DNA from: Actinotignum schaalii | GTDB lineage: Bacteria > Actinomycetota > Actinomycetes > Actinomycetales > Actinomycetaceae | DNA length: 64,000 nt | Direction of reading: 5' to 3' | Assembly: GCF_000724605.1 (NCBI RefSeq) | Contig: NZ_CP008802.1 | Coordinates: forward strand, 1,302,001-1,366,000 | Shown here: positions 33,601 to 42,290 of the stretch, piece after piece | How positions within the stretch are numbered: position 1 is the first letter of the stretch | How the letters are laid out: every line of letters begins with the position of its first letter | Translations under genes and position numbers: made by a program | Notes under the pieces: generated by a model | Seen by the model: only the letters and a program-made list of their open reading frames with translations | What the model was told of the DNA's origin: nothing | The model's database searches: none

Positions 33601-34791
33601 ATGGCGAAAATTCTGATGGTGCTGTACCCGGATCCCGTGGACGGCTTCCCGCCCAAGTACATTCGCGATTCCATCCCCACGATTGATTGCTACCCGGGCG
33701 GCTCCAGCACTCCTACGCCGTCGGGCATCGATTTCACCCCGGGCGAGATGGTGGCGTGCGTCTCCGGCGCCCTGGGCCTGAAGAAGTGGGCCGCGGACAA
33801 CGGTCACGAACTCATCGTCACCTCCGATAAGGAAGGCGAGAACTCGGAATTCGAGAAGCACCTCCCCGATGCGGACGTGGTTATCTCCCAGCCGTTCTGG
33901 CCCGCCTACCTGGGCAAGGACCGCCTGGAGAAGGCCAAGAACCTCAAACTGGCCATCACCGCCGGCGTGGGCTCCGATCACGTGGACCTCACCGAAGCGA
34001 TGAAGCGCAATATCACGGTTGCTGAGGTCACCTACTCGAACTCGATTTCGGTGGCCGAGCACGCGGCCATGACCATCCTCAACCTGGTGCGCAACTTCGT
34101 TCCCGCCCACCGCATCGTCACCGACGAAAAGGGCTGGAACATCGCCGATGCCGTCAAGTGGTCCTATGACCTGGAAGGCATGGACGTGGGCGTTATCGCC
34201 GCCGGCCGTATCGGCCGCGCCCTGCTCAAGCGCATGAAGCCCTTCGATGTGAACCTGCACTACTACGATCTGTACCGCCTCGATCCGAAGACGGAGAAGG
34301 AACTCGGCGCCACCTACCACGAGACCGTTGAGGACCTCATGCGTAGCGTGGACGTGGTGTCCATCCACTCCCCGCTCACCTCGGATACCTACCATATGGT
34401 GGACGAGAAGATGATCAACTCGATGCGCCGCGGTTCCTACATCGTCAACACCGCCCGCGCGGAGATCGTGGTGCGCGACGACATTGTCAAGGCCCTTGAA
34501 TCCGGCCAGCTCGGCGGCTACGGCGGGGACGTGTGGTACCCGCAGCCCCCGGCCGAGGATCACCCGTGGCGCACCATGCCGCGCAACGCGATGACCCCTC
34601 ACACCTCCGGTTCCTCGCTGTCCGCACAGACTCGCTACGCTGCCGGCACCCGCGAAATCCTCGAAGATTTCTTCGCTGGCCGCCAGCTGCGCGATTCCTA
34701 CATTATCGTCCAGGGTGGGGCGCTCGCCGGAACCGGCGCGAAGTCCTACACCACCGACGGTAAGGCCAGCCCCGGATCCACCGGTAAGTAA
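33601..34791 (+). CDS. fdh: NAD-dependent formate dehydrogenase
   Basis: A 396-aa enzyme of the D-2-hydroxyacid dehydrogenase family that oxidises formate to CO2 with NAD+. Numbering runs two ahead of Pseudomonas FDH: NAD-selecting Asp 223 (HYYDLYRL), catalytic Arg 286 (VNTARAEIV) and His 334 (MTPHTSGSS) are present, as is the Rossmann GVIAAGRIGRALL. The N-terminal MAKILMVLYPDPVDGFPP is typical. AGAGG lies 8 nt before ATG 33601. The codons are almost entirely C/G-ending, a sign of high expression. It stands alone between two terminators. The last 15 residues (SYTTDGKASPGSTGK) are a tail. This soluble enzyme is uncommon in this group as far as I know. Confidence 0.96.
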   Translation: MAKILMVLYPDPVDGFPPKYIRDSIPTIDCYPGGSSTPTPSGIDFTPGEMVACVSGALGLKKWAADNGHELIVTSDKEGENSEFEKHLPDADVVISQPFWPAYLGKDRLEKAKNLKLAITAGVGSDHVDLTEAMKRNITVAEVTYSNSISVAEHAAMTILNLVRNFVPAHRIVTDEKGWNIADAVKWSYDLEGMDVGVIAAGRIGRALLKRMKPFDVNLHYYDLYRLDPKTEKELGATYHETVEDLMRSVDVVSIHSPLTSDTYHMVDEKMINSMRRGSYIVNTARAEIVVRDDIVKALESGQLGGYGGDVWYPQPPAEDHPWRTMPRNAMTPHTSGSSLSAQTRYAAGTREILEDFFAGRQLRDSYIIVQGGALAGTGAKSYTTDGKASPGSTGK

Positions 34792-34795
34792 AAGG

Positions 34796-34816
34796 TAGAG
34801 CGTTCTCGCTCTATTT
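34796..34816 (+). terminator. Rho-independent terminator of the formate dehydrogenase gene
   Basis: TAGAGCG-TTCT-CGCTCTA followed by TTT, starting 4 nt after the stop codon. Confidence 0.8.
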
Positions 34817-35064
34817 CCAGCTCTCGCAAGTCCTGAACTCTCCATCGGCGCCGCGTGGCGAACCGCGATCTCCCCTTTCGGGAATCCGATTCGCTCCGCG
34901 GCGCCGGTGTCGTGCGCGGGAACCATACGCGTGCGCGACCTAGCCCTTTCACGCGAGCCAGCTTCTTCTCACTATGCATCCGGCGTACGCCCAGGAACGG
35001 CCACTAACCTGCGCTCCGGGAATTATCCCTTTCACTTTCACGGTCGAAACAGAAAGAGACTCTT

Positions 35065-37314
35065 ATGCGCACATCGGCACTCCTCATGACGGGAGCTCTG
35101 CTGGTCCCGCTCGCCGCCCAGGCCCTGCCGGTCCTCAACCCCGCTCCCGCCGCCGCTAGCGACATCGCGCCAGGTGATAGCTCCGCAGCTCAGCTCGCCG
35201 AGGCCCGCGCCCGACTCACCGCGGCACTCAAAGCGCGGGACGCCATCCTCGCGGAAATAAAAGTGAACGGCGCGAGCCTCGCGGATATTCAGGGTGCCGC
35301 CCAGGCCTACGCGCGGGCAAACGCGCAGGTGGAGGCCGCGCAACAGGCGTACGATACCGCGGTGGCGAAAGCTTCCGGTTTCGATTCCGCGAAGAAGGGG
35401 TACGACGACGCAGCTTCCGTCATGCCCCAACTCACCAAGAATGCTGAGTCCGCCCAGGCCCGCCGCGATGCCGCGCAGGCCGCCTACGATAAGGCGGTTG
35501 CACCCAATCCTGAAGCGGCCAAAGCCGCCCAGGAAAAAGTGGATGCCGCCCGGGCCAAGCTCGAAGAATCCAAAGCCGCGGCGAAGACTCAGTGGGACCG
35601 AGGAGCCCTCGGGTTTTACGAAGCCCGCAGCGCCCAGAAAGCCCTCGATGTTTTCAGTACCAATACGGAATATCTGGGTAAGCCGCTGGCTTCCTATACC
35701 CACCCGGGGGAGGCCGATGATGCCACGAACCTGGAGTCCATGGCCAAAACCCTGAGCCTCATCACGAAGATCAACGAGCTACGCGCCGCGCACCAGCTTG
35801 AGCCCCTCAAGGTCACGGACTACCTCATGGCGGTCGCCCAGCTGCAGGTCAATGCGCAATCCCGCACCAATAAAATGGCGCATATTAAGGCGTTCGACGT
35901 GGCGGAAAACCTTGCCTCCGCGAACTATCCCGGCGATGAGCTTTCCCTCAAGCTCTGGTATCACAACGAAAAAGCCCTCCACGATCAGGGCGTCACGGAC
36001 TTCGCGAAAGTCGGGCATTACCTTAATATTGTGAACCGCGATTACACCGTAACCGGGATAGCTTTCGCCCCTAATATCCAGGCGAATACTTTCGATCACA
36101 CGCCTCTGTACGGCGACCGCTCGGAAGCGCAAACGGTTGCTGACTACTCCGCCGCGCTGCAACGGTACATGAATGGCCTCAAGGATGAGATGGCCCAGGG
36201 ATCCTCCGTGGCTCGCACGGCTCTGGCAGATGCGACCGCCGAACTCGAAGCCGCCACCAAGGGCGATCCCGAATCCTTGGAGGCTCAAATCGCGAAAACG
36301 CAACTCGAGACCGCCGCCCGAGAGTACGAAGAGGCCAAGGCCGCGCTCGATACCGCGCAGACCAAGCTCACGGCCGCGACCGCAGCTTACGAGAGCGCGA
36401 AGGCCGCGAAGCAAGCCGTCCAGAAACTAGCCGAGCAGCTCACCGCCGCTCAGAGCGAGCGAGATCGTGCCGCTGCCCGCGCCGCGCAGCTCGGGGAATT
36501 CGGCGAGCGGCTCGCCGCCGCGGAAGCCGATGTGGCGCGCGCCCAGGCCGATGTAGATCGTCTCTCGCCCGCGCCGGCGCCGAAGCCCGCGCCGGACCAG
36601 CCCAAACCCGCGCCGGCTCCCAACAACCCCGCCACCGGCAACGTCTTCTACGTCTCCAATGATTGGACCTCACGCGAGGCCGCCAGCGTATTTTCCTACG
36701 GGCGGGCCGGCGATGAGGTGCTCGTCGGCGATTGGGACGGCGATGGTAAGGATACGTTCGCGGTGCGCCGCGGCAACAAGATCTACGTCAAGAACAGCGT
36801 GGATGGCGGGGCTGCCGATGTGGAATTCGCCTACGGCCGCGCCGGCGACGAAATCCTGGTGGGCGATTTCGATGGCGACGGTAAGGATACTTTCGCGGTC
36901 CGGCGGGGCAATACCTTCTACGTCCTCAATTCTTTGCACGGCGGGGAGGCCGACCGGGTGGTCCACTACGGGCGCGCGGGCGATACCGTCCTCACCGGAG
37001 ATTTCGACGGGGACGGCAAGGATACCTTCGCGGTGCGCCGCGGCAACCTGTACTACGTCAAAAACGCCATCGCGGGCGGCGCGGCGGATACCGTTTTTTC
37101 TTACGGCCGTGCCGGTGACGCCACAATTTTGGGCGACTTTAACGGCGACGGCGTAGATACGCTGGCGGTGCGCCGGGGCAATACCGTTTATGTGAAGAAC
37201 TCGCTGGCCGCCGGTGAAGCAGACCAGGTCCTCACCTACGGGCGCACCTCCGACCAGCTCTTCGTGGGCGACTGGGACGGCAACGGCACCGACACCCCCG
37301 CCGTCCGCCGCTAA
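35065..37314 (+). CDS. Secreted CAP-domain protein with coiled coils and FG-GAP-like repeats
   Basis: A 749-aa exported protein. A signal peptide (residues 1-33) precedes an Ala-rich coiled coil (about 40-185). A CAP/SCP-like domain spans about 225-365, starting SLITKINELRAAHQLEPLKV and including NVNAQS-like and MAHIKAFDVAENLA segments. A second coiled coil (about 385-500), a Pro/Lys linker and five repeats of about 40 residues (520-749) follow. Each repeat has the core GDxDGDGKDTFAVRRGN, with Asp/Gly spacing that resembles calcium-binding FG-GAP loops, followed by YVxNS. It has no anchor motif. CAP proteins occur as secreted hydrolases and adhesins. Coiled coils around a CAP domain suggest a stalk-like display. 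Confidence 0.8.
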   Translation: MRTSALLMTGALLVPLAAQALPVLNPAPAAASDIAPGDSSAAQLAEARARLTAALKARDAILAEIKVNGASLADIQGAAQAYARANAQVEAAQQAYDTAVAKASGFDSAKKGYDDAASVMPQLTKNAESAQARRDAAQAAYDKAVAPNPEAAKAAQEKVDAARAKLEESKAAAKTQWDRGALGFYEARSAQKALDVFSTNTEYLGKPLASYTHPGEADDATNLESMAKTLSLITKINELRAAHQLEPLKVTDYLMAVAQLQVNAQSRTNKMAHIKAFDVAENLASANYPGDELSLKLWYHNEKALHDQGVTDFAKVGHYLNIVNRDYTVTGIAFAPNIQANTFDHTPLYGDRSEAQTVADYSAALQRYMNGLKDEMAQGSSVARTALADATAELEAATKGDPESLEAQIAKTQLETAAREYEEAKAALDTAQTKLTAATAAYESAKAAKQAVQKLAEQLTAAQSERDRAAARAAQLGEFGERLAAAEADVARAQADVDRLSPAPAPKPAPDQPKPAPAPNNPATGNVFYVSNDWTSREAASVFSYGRAGDEVLVGDWDGDGKDTFAVRRGNKIYVKNSVDGGAADVEFAYGRAGDEILVGDFDGDGKDTFAVRRGNTFYVLNSLHGGEADRVVHYGRAGDTVLTGDFDGDGKDTFAVRRGNLYYVKNAIAGGAADTVFSYGRAGDATILGDFNGDGVDTLAVRRGNTVYVKNSLAAGEADQVLTYGRTSDQLFVGDWDGNGTDTPAVRR
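36700..37311 (+). repeat. Five tandem repeats of about 120-123 bp
   Basis: DNA repeats inside the CAP-protein gene with the recurring core GATGGCGACGGTAAGGATAC and GTGCGCCGCGGCAA. They encode the GDGKDTFAVRRGN-type units. The last unit is truncated after DTPAVRR at the stop codon. Confidence 0.75.
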
Positions 37315-37315
37315 G

Positions 37316-37394
37316 GCGCGCCACCGCGAAGCGATACTACCGAAGTGGCGCGCTGGTACTAGCCAAGGCGAGCTTTAGCTAGCGCGCCACTTCG
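37316..37394. terminator. Overlapping hairpins between convergent genes
   Basis: A 9-bp stem (GCGCGCCAC 37316-37324 with 37345-37353) and an alternative perfect 14-bp stem (CGAAGTGGCGCGCT 37341-37354 with 37381-37394) share an arm and cannot form together. They separate the CAP-protein gene from the kinase gene and include the latter's stop codon, so they could terminate both strands. Confidence 0.6.
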
Positions 37395-38317
37395 CCGCCG
37401 GAGATCTCCGCGATGGTGAGTTCTTCGCGGGTGGGCCCGCCTTCCCAATCGCCGATGGTGCCCACCGCGAAGGCCCCCAGGAGGTGCCCGCGGTCCAGGC
37501 GCTCCGCGAAGGACAGCCCCTCGAGCCACCCGGAAAGATAACCGGCCACGAAGGCGTCACCAGCCCCGATGGTGTCCACAACGGTCACCCGCCGCCCGGG
37601 TCGTTCCACCGACTCGGTGGGGGTGGTCACGCGCGCCGTCGTCGAATCTTTCCACACCACTTCCGAAACGCCCCAGTCCAGCAGGCGCTGAGTCGCCGCG
37701 GCCACCTCGGATTCGCCGGTGAGCAGCTCCAGTTCCTCCGTGCCGCCGAAAACCACATGCGCCCCGCGCGCGATTTGCGCGAGCACCGGCGCTGCATCCT
37801 GAGCATCCCACAAGCGCGAGCGGAAATTGACATCGAACGACACCGGCACCGCGCGCTCCCCGGCCAGCTCCACGGCGAGCATCGTGGCGGCGCGCGCTTC
37901 CTCCCCGAGCGCCGGGGTGATGCCCGTCAGATGCACGATTTTTGGCTCCAGCTCAAACATGGCGCGGATCTGATCAGGGGTAATGAGGCGCCCCGCGGAA
38001 AACTTGCGATGGTAATCCACCGCGAACGTCCCCAGCCCGGCGTGGCGCGAGACCAGCACCCCGGTGGGCGCGGTGGTGATCTGGCGGGCGTGATCCCAGC
38101 GCACGCCCTCGCCGCGCAGGGTCCGCATAATCATGTACCCAAACAGGTCCTTGCCGACGCTCCCCACCCACGCGGTGGAATGCCCCAGCCGCGCCATTCC
38201 GATGGCCACATTCGTTTCCGCGCCGCCGAAGGACGCGCGCGGCCGCGCCCCGATCTGCGGGGATTCCGTAAAGGTCAGAGCCCCCATCGATTCGCCGAAA
38301 GTCACCAGATCCGTCAT
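37379..38317 (-). CDS. PfkB-family sugar kinase, 2-keto-3-deoxygluconate kinase-like
   Basis: A 312-aa ribokinase-fold kinase. The N-terminal substrate motif is DLVTFGESMGALTF, the GGAETNVAIGMARLGH segment follows, and the C-terminal anion hole/base motif is DTIGAGDAFVAGYLSG (Asp base). The opening GESM and RLG patterns fit KdgK-type enzymes that act on 2-keto-3-deoxygluconate or related ketoses. No aldolase, dehydratase or transporter for this pathway is nearby, so substrate remains open. Its upstream region is divergent from gltS. Sequence is ordinary for the genome. Confidence 0.85.
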   Translation of the reverse strand: MTDLVTFGESMGALTFTESPQIGARPRASFGGAETNVAIGMARLGHSTAWVGSVGKDLFGYMIMRTLRGEGVRWDHARQITTAPTGVLVSRHAGLGTFAVDYHRKFSAGRLITPDQIRAMFELEPKIVHLTGITPALGEEARAATMLAVELAGERAVPVSFDVNFRSRLWDAQDAAPVLAQIARGAHVVFGGTEELELLTGESEVAAATQRLLDWGVSEVVWKDSTTARVTTPTESVERPGRRVTVVDTIGAGDAFVAGYLSGWLEGLSFAERLDRGHLLGAFAVGTIGDWEGGPTREELTIAEISGGEVAR

Positions 38318-38717
38318 ATTTTTCCTCCTTGATGACGACGCCGCCCGCGCCCCGCCGCCCCGGCCTCGAGTGCCGGAGTCGCGCGCGTGGCGGTCACCAT
38401 AGCCATCATATCGAGGGGAAGTCCGCGCGGGAGAAGAGGCCCGGCGTCGTCGTTAAGAAAAGGAAAAGCGCGGCGACCGAGCCGCGCGGGGACGCGAACG
38501 GGCCGCGAGCGCGTGCGTGAATCTCGGCACATCGCAGCCCTCAGCACCACACCTAACTAAAACATCGCCGTAGTTTTACTGTATCTTTACTAATGGGAGT
38601 GGGTTCCACGCACCCCTCCCGCAAGCTTCGCGTGAATCGCGCGGGCCCGGGCAGATCGCAAACCGCAGGCACCCGAGCATCGCGCGAAGCGCAACTATCG
38701 CAACCGTAGGAGGGACG
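38318..38717. other. Divergent intergenic region between the sugar kinase and gltS genes
   Basis: 400 bp without a gene. It holds a GCGTCGTCGT 10-mer of the recurrent motif (38444-38453) and an AT-rich inverted repeat TAAAAC...GTTTTA (38558-38578) that could be an operator next to the gltS promoter. A TTTACT repeat follows at about 38575-38595. An AGGAGG (about 38710) precedes the gltS start. Confidence 0.45.
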
Positions 38718-40151
38718 ATGAACGCATATACGCCGTGGACCATGCTGGTCGATGCCGGAATGATTGGCCTGCTGCTCGCCATTGGGGTGTTTCTGCGCGC
38801 CCGGGTGAAGTGGCTGCAGAATATGCTGGTTCCCGCCTCGGTGATTGCCGGTGCGCTGGGGCTGGTGCTCGGCCCGAATGTGCTGGGAGCGGTGGCGGAA
38901 AGCCGCGGCTGGCATATTGGGTCGTGGCAGGTGACCGGGATTCCGTTCTCCGAGCATATGGGCACCTACGCCTCGATTCTTATTGTTATCGTGTTCGCCT
39001 GCATGGCCCTCACCGATGATTTCGATATTCGCAAAGTCAATAAAGCGGTGGGCGGTTTTGCTTCCTACGGGGTGCTTATGTACGGGGCGCAGGTGGCGCT
39101 CGGTATGGCGTTCGCGCTGCTGTTCCTCACCCCGGTGCTCGGTTCGCCGGATGTGCTGGGCATTATGCTGTTCACCGGTTGGGCGGGCGGTTTTGGTACC
39201 GCGGCGGCTGTGGGCAATATTTACGCGGAAAATGGGCAGCCGGAAGTGGCGTCGCTGGCTTTCACCTCGGCCACGGTGGGGCTGCTGGTCGGGGTGGTCG
39301 GCGGGATTATCCTCGCGAAATTCGGGGCGCGGCGCGGGCAGGCCAAGGCTTTCCGCGGTATGGATTCCCTGCCCGATGAACTCCGCACCGGGGTGCTCGA
39401 CGCCAATAAGCGCCGCCCGGCCCTGGGCTACCATACCTTCTCCGGCGGCTCGATTGAGACGCTCTCCTTCGAGGTCGGGATTGTGAGCCTGGTGGCGGTG
39501 GCCGGCTACGGTATTGGCCAGCTCCTCAAGCACCTGTTCCCCAGCATTTCCTTCCCGCTCTTCGCCATCGCTTTCCTGGTGGGGATCGTGGTGCGGATTG
39601 TGATGAACGGGGTGGGGGCCTCCCACCTGCTCGACGCGGGCACGCTGCGCTCGGTTTCCGGGCTGTGCACGGACATTCTCATTGTGTGCGGTATTGCTTC
39701 GATTCAGCCGGAATTTGTTTCCGACCACCTGCTGGCCCTCGGGCTGCTGTTCCTCTTCGGTCTTATTCTGTGCACGTTTTTGGGCCTGGTGGTGGCTCCG
39801 CGGCTTATGGGCGAGGGCTGGTTCGAACGCCAGCTCTTCACCTGGGGGTGGGCGACCGGCTCGGTTTCCACCGGCCTGGCGCTGCTGCGCATCGTGGATC
39901 CCAAGCTGGAATCGGGCACCATTGAGCAATTCGGTTATGCCTACCTGCCGGTGGTTCCGGTGGAGATTTCCGCGGTGTCCTTCGTGCCGGTTATGGCGCT
40001 GGCCGGGATGGGCTGGGCTGTGGTGGGTGTCTGGGGTGCCATCGCGGTGCTCGGGTTGCTCGGCGGCTGGTGGGTGGTGCGCTCCGGGCACGCGAATACC
40101 CACGGCGAGCCCGGCCCGGTGGGCACCCTGGGTACCGGGTTTACCGGCTAG
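38718..40151 (+). CDS. Sodium/glutamate symporter-like transporter (GltS family)
   Basis: A 477-aa integral membrane protein. It has a duplicated five-helix layout with family-like segments LVPASVIAGALGLVLGP near residue 40 and GFGTAAAVGNIYAENG near 170, then ASHLLDAGTLRSVSG and FERQLFTWGWATGSVSTGLALLRIVDP in the second half. These agree with GltS proteins, which take up glutamate with Na+. Some members carry other acids. AGGAGG lies just before ATG 38718. It stands alone; the glutamate dehydrogenase gene is 3.5 kb away, so a link is only suggestive. Confidence 0.8.
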   Translation: MNAYTPWTMLVDAGMIGLLLAIGVFLRARVKWLQNMLVPASVIAGALGLVLGPNVLGAVAESRGWHIGSWQVTGIPFSEHMGTYASILIVIVFACMALTDDFDIRKVNKAVGGFASYGVLMYGAQVALGMAFALLFLTPVLGSPDVLGIMLFTGWAGGFGTAAAVGNIYAENGQPEVASLAFTSATVGLLVGVVGGIILAKFGARRGQAKAFRGMDSLPDELRTGVLDANKRRPALGYHTFSGGSIETLSFEVGIVSLVAVAGYGIGQLLKHLFPSISFPLFAIAFLVGIVVRIVMNGVGASHLLDAGTLRSVSGLCTDILIVCGIASIQPEFVSDHLLALGLLFLFGLILCTFLGLVVAPRLMGEGWFERQLFTWGWATGSVSTGLALLRIVDPKLESGTIEQFGYAYLPVVPVEISAVSFVPVMALAGMGWAVVGVWGAIAVLGLLGGWWVVRSGHANTHGEPGPVGTLGTGFTG

Positions 40152-40181
40152 CCAGGTTGGCGCGTGGGGTGAGAGGCTGCG

Positions 40182-40193
40182 GCGTCGTCGTAC
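40182..40193 (-). repeat. Recurrent 12-mer GTACGACGACGC (copy 4)
   Basis: Exact copy 30 nt after the gltS stop. Sense strand reads GCGTCGTCGTAC, matching the orientation of the other intergenic copies. Confidence 0.8.
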
Positions 40194-40344
40194 TATTCTG
40201 TGGTGCGGCGGCGCGCGAGCGGCGCGAAACCGCTGCGCCCTCGCTCATGAAGAAATTTCCGCTCTCCCGTTTCTATTTAAAGCTTTCTGCGGCACACTAG
40301 AATGTATCTATCGCCACGTTATTGGCTGACGCAAAGGGGATGTG

Positions 40345-40845
40345 ATGGCGCAAAAAGATGTTGAGAACGCACGGGCAAGCACCACCGGGCCGCTTCCGGG
40401 CTCCGGCTACGTGGCGTCCTCCTCGGAAGAAGCGCGGGCAGCCGCGGCGCGCGAACCGAACCGCCGGACCGTGGGCGAATTGTTTTCCTCCGCCACGGCG
40501 CAATTCTCCACCCTGGTCCGCGACGAAATTCAGTACACCCAGGCCAGTCTCAAGCACAAGGTCCTCAACCTCGGGATGGGCGGGGTGCTCCTCGCGGTAG
40601 CCGGGGTGCTGGCCCTGTTCATGTTCGGGTTCCTGCTGCACGCGGCGGCGGCCTTCTTTACGGTTGTGTTCGGCGGGCGCTGGTGGGCCGGCTACCTGAC
40701 AGTTGCCGGAATTCTGCTCCTTATTATTGCGGTGCTCGCACTGCTGGGGCTGCGCAAACTCAAGAAATCCGGAAAGTATCCAACTAATCTTGTTGGCGGC
40801 CTGAGCAAGGACGTCGACGCCGTGAAGAAAGGTCTGTCGAAGTGA
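40345..40845 (+). CDS. Phage holin family protein (Actinobacterial Holin-X, PF07332-like)
   Basis: A 166-aa membrane protein with a hydrophilic N terminus (RRTVGELFSSATAQFSTLVRDEI) and two long helices (MGGVLLAVAGVLALFMFGFLL and YLTVAGILLLIIAVLALLG), ending in a basic KKSGKYPTNL segment. The FSTLVRDEI / two-helix layout matches Holin-X proteins of actinobacterial chromosomes, which are not phage holins in context. AAAGGGG sits before ATG 40345. It overlaps the DUF3618 gene by 4 bp; this pairing recurs in actinobacteria and suggests a common membrane-related function. Confidence 0.8.
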   Translation: MAQKDVENARASTTGPLPGSGYVASSSEEARAAAAREPNRRTVGELFSSATAQFSTLVRDEIQYTQASLKHKVLNLGMGGVLLAVAGVLALFMFGFLLHAAAAFFTVVFGGRWWAGYLTVAGILLLIIAVLALLGLRKLKKSGKYPTNLVGGLSKDVDAVKKGLSK

Positions 40846-41612
40846 GCGCTTCCGATAACCGTAAACCTGAGGACATCCAGCGCGATATCGAGCGCACCCG
40901 CGCGGAACTGACCGCCACCGTCAATGAGCTGGTGGATCGCCTGGATCCGCGCACGAATATCAAGAACGCGACCGACGCCGCGAAGGACAAGGTGGCCACC
41001 ACCACGGCCACGCTCAAGGACAAGGCCTCCGCTTTTGCCGAGGCAGCGAAGGATAAGGCTGTGGCTTTCGCGGATAGTGCGAAGAGCACCGCGGTGGACG
41101 CTTCCGCCAAAGCCTCTGCGAAAGCCTCGGATTTCGCGCATACCGCGAAGGCGAAGGTGAACGACCTGGCCGATTCCGCGAAGGAACACCTCGCGGGCGC
41201 GGGCTTGGGCGGCGGCGCTGATGGGGCTGGTACTTACGGCGCTGACGGTGCGGGTGCGTACGGCGCTGACGGTGCCGATTTCGGCGGCCCGTGCGGCTGC
41301 GGTTGCGCGGATGCTGATGTTGAGGCGGTTGCTGAAGGCGCCGCGTGCGGTGGCGCGCATCATTACGACGACGCCGCCACCGGCCACGGGTGCTCAGGCC
41401 GCTGTTCCGCTGGTCATTTCTCCGCTGGTGGCGGCGCTGCCAGTCATTCCTTTGCCGGAATTCCCTCGGCCGCGCAGGTAGCCCAGGATGTTATTGACGA
41501 TGCTCGGCGCGGGGAACAAACCGGGCTCGCCGTGGTGGCCGGCCTTGGCGTTGCCACCCTGGGTGCGGTCACGCTGCTAGGCAGCGCCCTCTTCGGGCGC
41601 CGGCGCAAGTAG
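40842..41612 (+). CDS. DUF3618-domain protein with Cys/His-rich insertion
   Basis: A 256-aa protein. The N-terminal DUF3618 motif is clear: PEDIQRDIERTRAELTATVN followed by ELVDRLDPR. Next come about 80 residues of Lys/Ala/Asp helix repeats like an apolipoprotein or LEA protein. Unusually, residues about 146-200 are rich in Cys and His: GADGAGxYGADGAD repeats, then CGCGCADAD, CGGAHHYDD and CSGRCSAGH. The end has a single membrane helix and basic tail (LFGRRRK). DUF3618 proteins pair with Holin-X in membranes. GTG start overlaps the upstream stop (GTGA). The Cys/His part may bind metal. Confidence 0.8.
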   Translation: MSASDNRKPEDIQRDIERTRAELTATVNELVDRLDPRTNIKNATDAAKDKVATTTATLKDKASAFAEAAKDKAVAFADSAKSTAVDASAKASAKASDFAHTAKAKVNDLADSAKEHLAGAGLGGGADGAGTYGADGAGAYGADGADFGGPCGCGCADADVEAVAEGAACGGAHHYDDAATGHGCSGRCSAGHFSAGGGAASHSFAGIPSAAQVAQDVIDDARRGEQTGLAVVAGLGVATLGAVTLLGSALFGRRRK

Positions 41613-41935
41613 CGGCGTCGGTCGCAAGTAACGGCGTGGCGGGCTGGTCAGCGATTAACCGACTGTCTCGCGGGGATGGTTCGCCGGTGGCGCATTGCGT
41701 CGTCGCGTGATGCGAAGATTTCTGCGGGCTGGCCCGTGGGGGCGGCGAGCGTGGCGCGCGACACCTGTCGCACGACTTATGGCCCGCAACGGGCCATCTA
41801 CCTGGGAAAGGTGAGGAGCGCCGTACTCTTTCCGCGTATGTCACATAGCCATATATAGGCCATAGCGGCTAATATAGGTCACGAAATAGTAAACCGGGCC
41901 AGATGAGCCCAGATGAGATGAAGGGGGTCGAGCTC
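41613..41935 (+). other. Intergenic region upstream of the DUF3073 gene
   Basis: 323 bp with no coding frame. It becomes AT-rich at 41840-41880, where ATATAGG is repeated (41853-41859, 41872-41878), probably part of the promoter. Nothing else distinctive. Confidence 0.4.
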
Positions 41936-42193
41936 ATGGGGCGCGGCCGTCAGAAGGCTAAGCAGCGTAAGGTAGCCCGGAATCTCAAGTACTTTACACC
42001 GGATACTGATTACGCCGCTCTCGAGCGTGAGCTGGGTATTAATCGTGATGAGCGCCAGGAATCCCACTACGATTCCTCGGATGATCCGTATGCTCGTTAC
42101 GCCGACTACGCAGATTACGACGAGTCAGATGACAATGACGATGACTGGGCGGATGATTACGATCCGAACAATATTCCACCAGCCACCAAATAG
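41936..42193 (+). CDS. DUF3073 family protein
   Basis: An 85-aa highly charged protein: a basic first third MGRGRQKAKQRKVARNLKY, then an acidic Asp/Tyr-rich tail with DYADYDES and DDNDDD. This bipolar layout is the signature of actinobacterial DUF3073. Function unknown; the basic start suggests nucleic-acid or ribosome contact. ATG 41936 has AAGGGGG 8 nt upstream; an in-frame ATG 11 codons earlier is less likely. It ends at a strong terminator and is monocistronic. Confidence 0.85.
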   Translation: MGRGRQKAKQRKVARNLKYFTPDTDYAALERELGINRDERQESHYDSSDDPYARYADYADYDESDDNDDDWADDYDPNNIPPATK

Positions 42194-42214
42194 GTACTCA
42201 TTCCTGTAACGAAC

Positions 42215-42242
42215 GTGCCGGCGGCCCCAGGGCTGCCGGCAC
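42215..42242 (+). terminator. Hairpin terminator of the DUF3073 gene
   Basis: Long GC-rich stem GTGCCGGC...GCCGGCAC (with an interior GCCC/GGGC pair) at 42215-42242, followed by AATTGTTT. Confidence 0.85.
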
Positions 42243-42290
42243 AATTGTTTCCAAAGGACTGGACATCAGCATGGACACCGGCCGAAGCAA

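Noticed and set aside
40345-40845. Prophage lysis holin
   Set aside because: The two-helix protein pairs with a DUF3618 gene in a chromosomal setting; no endolysin or phage gene is nearby.
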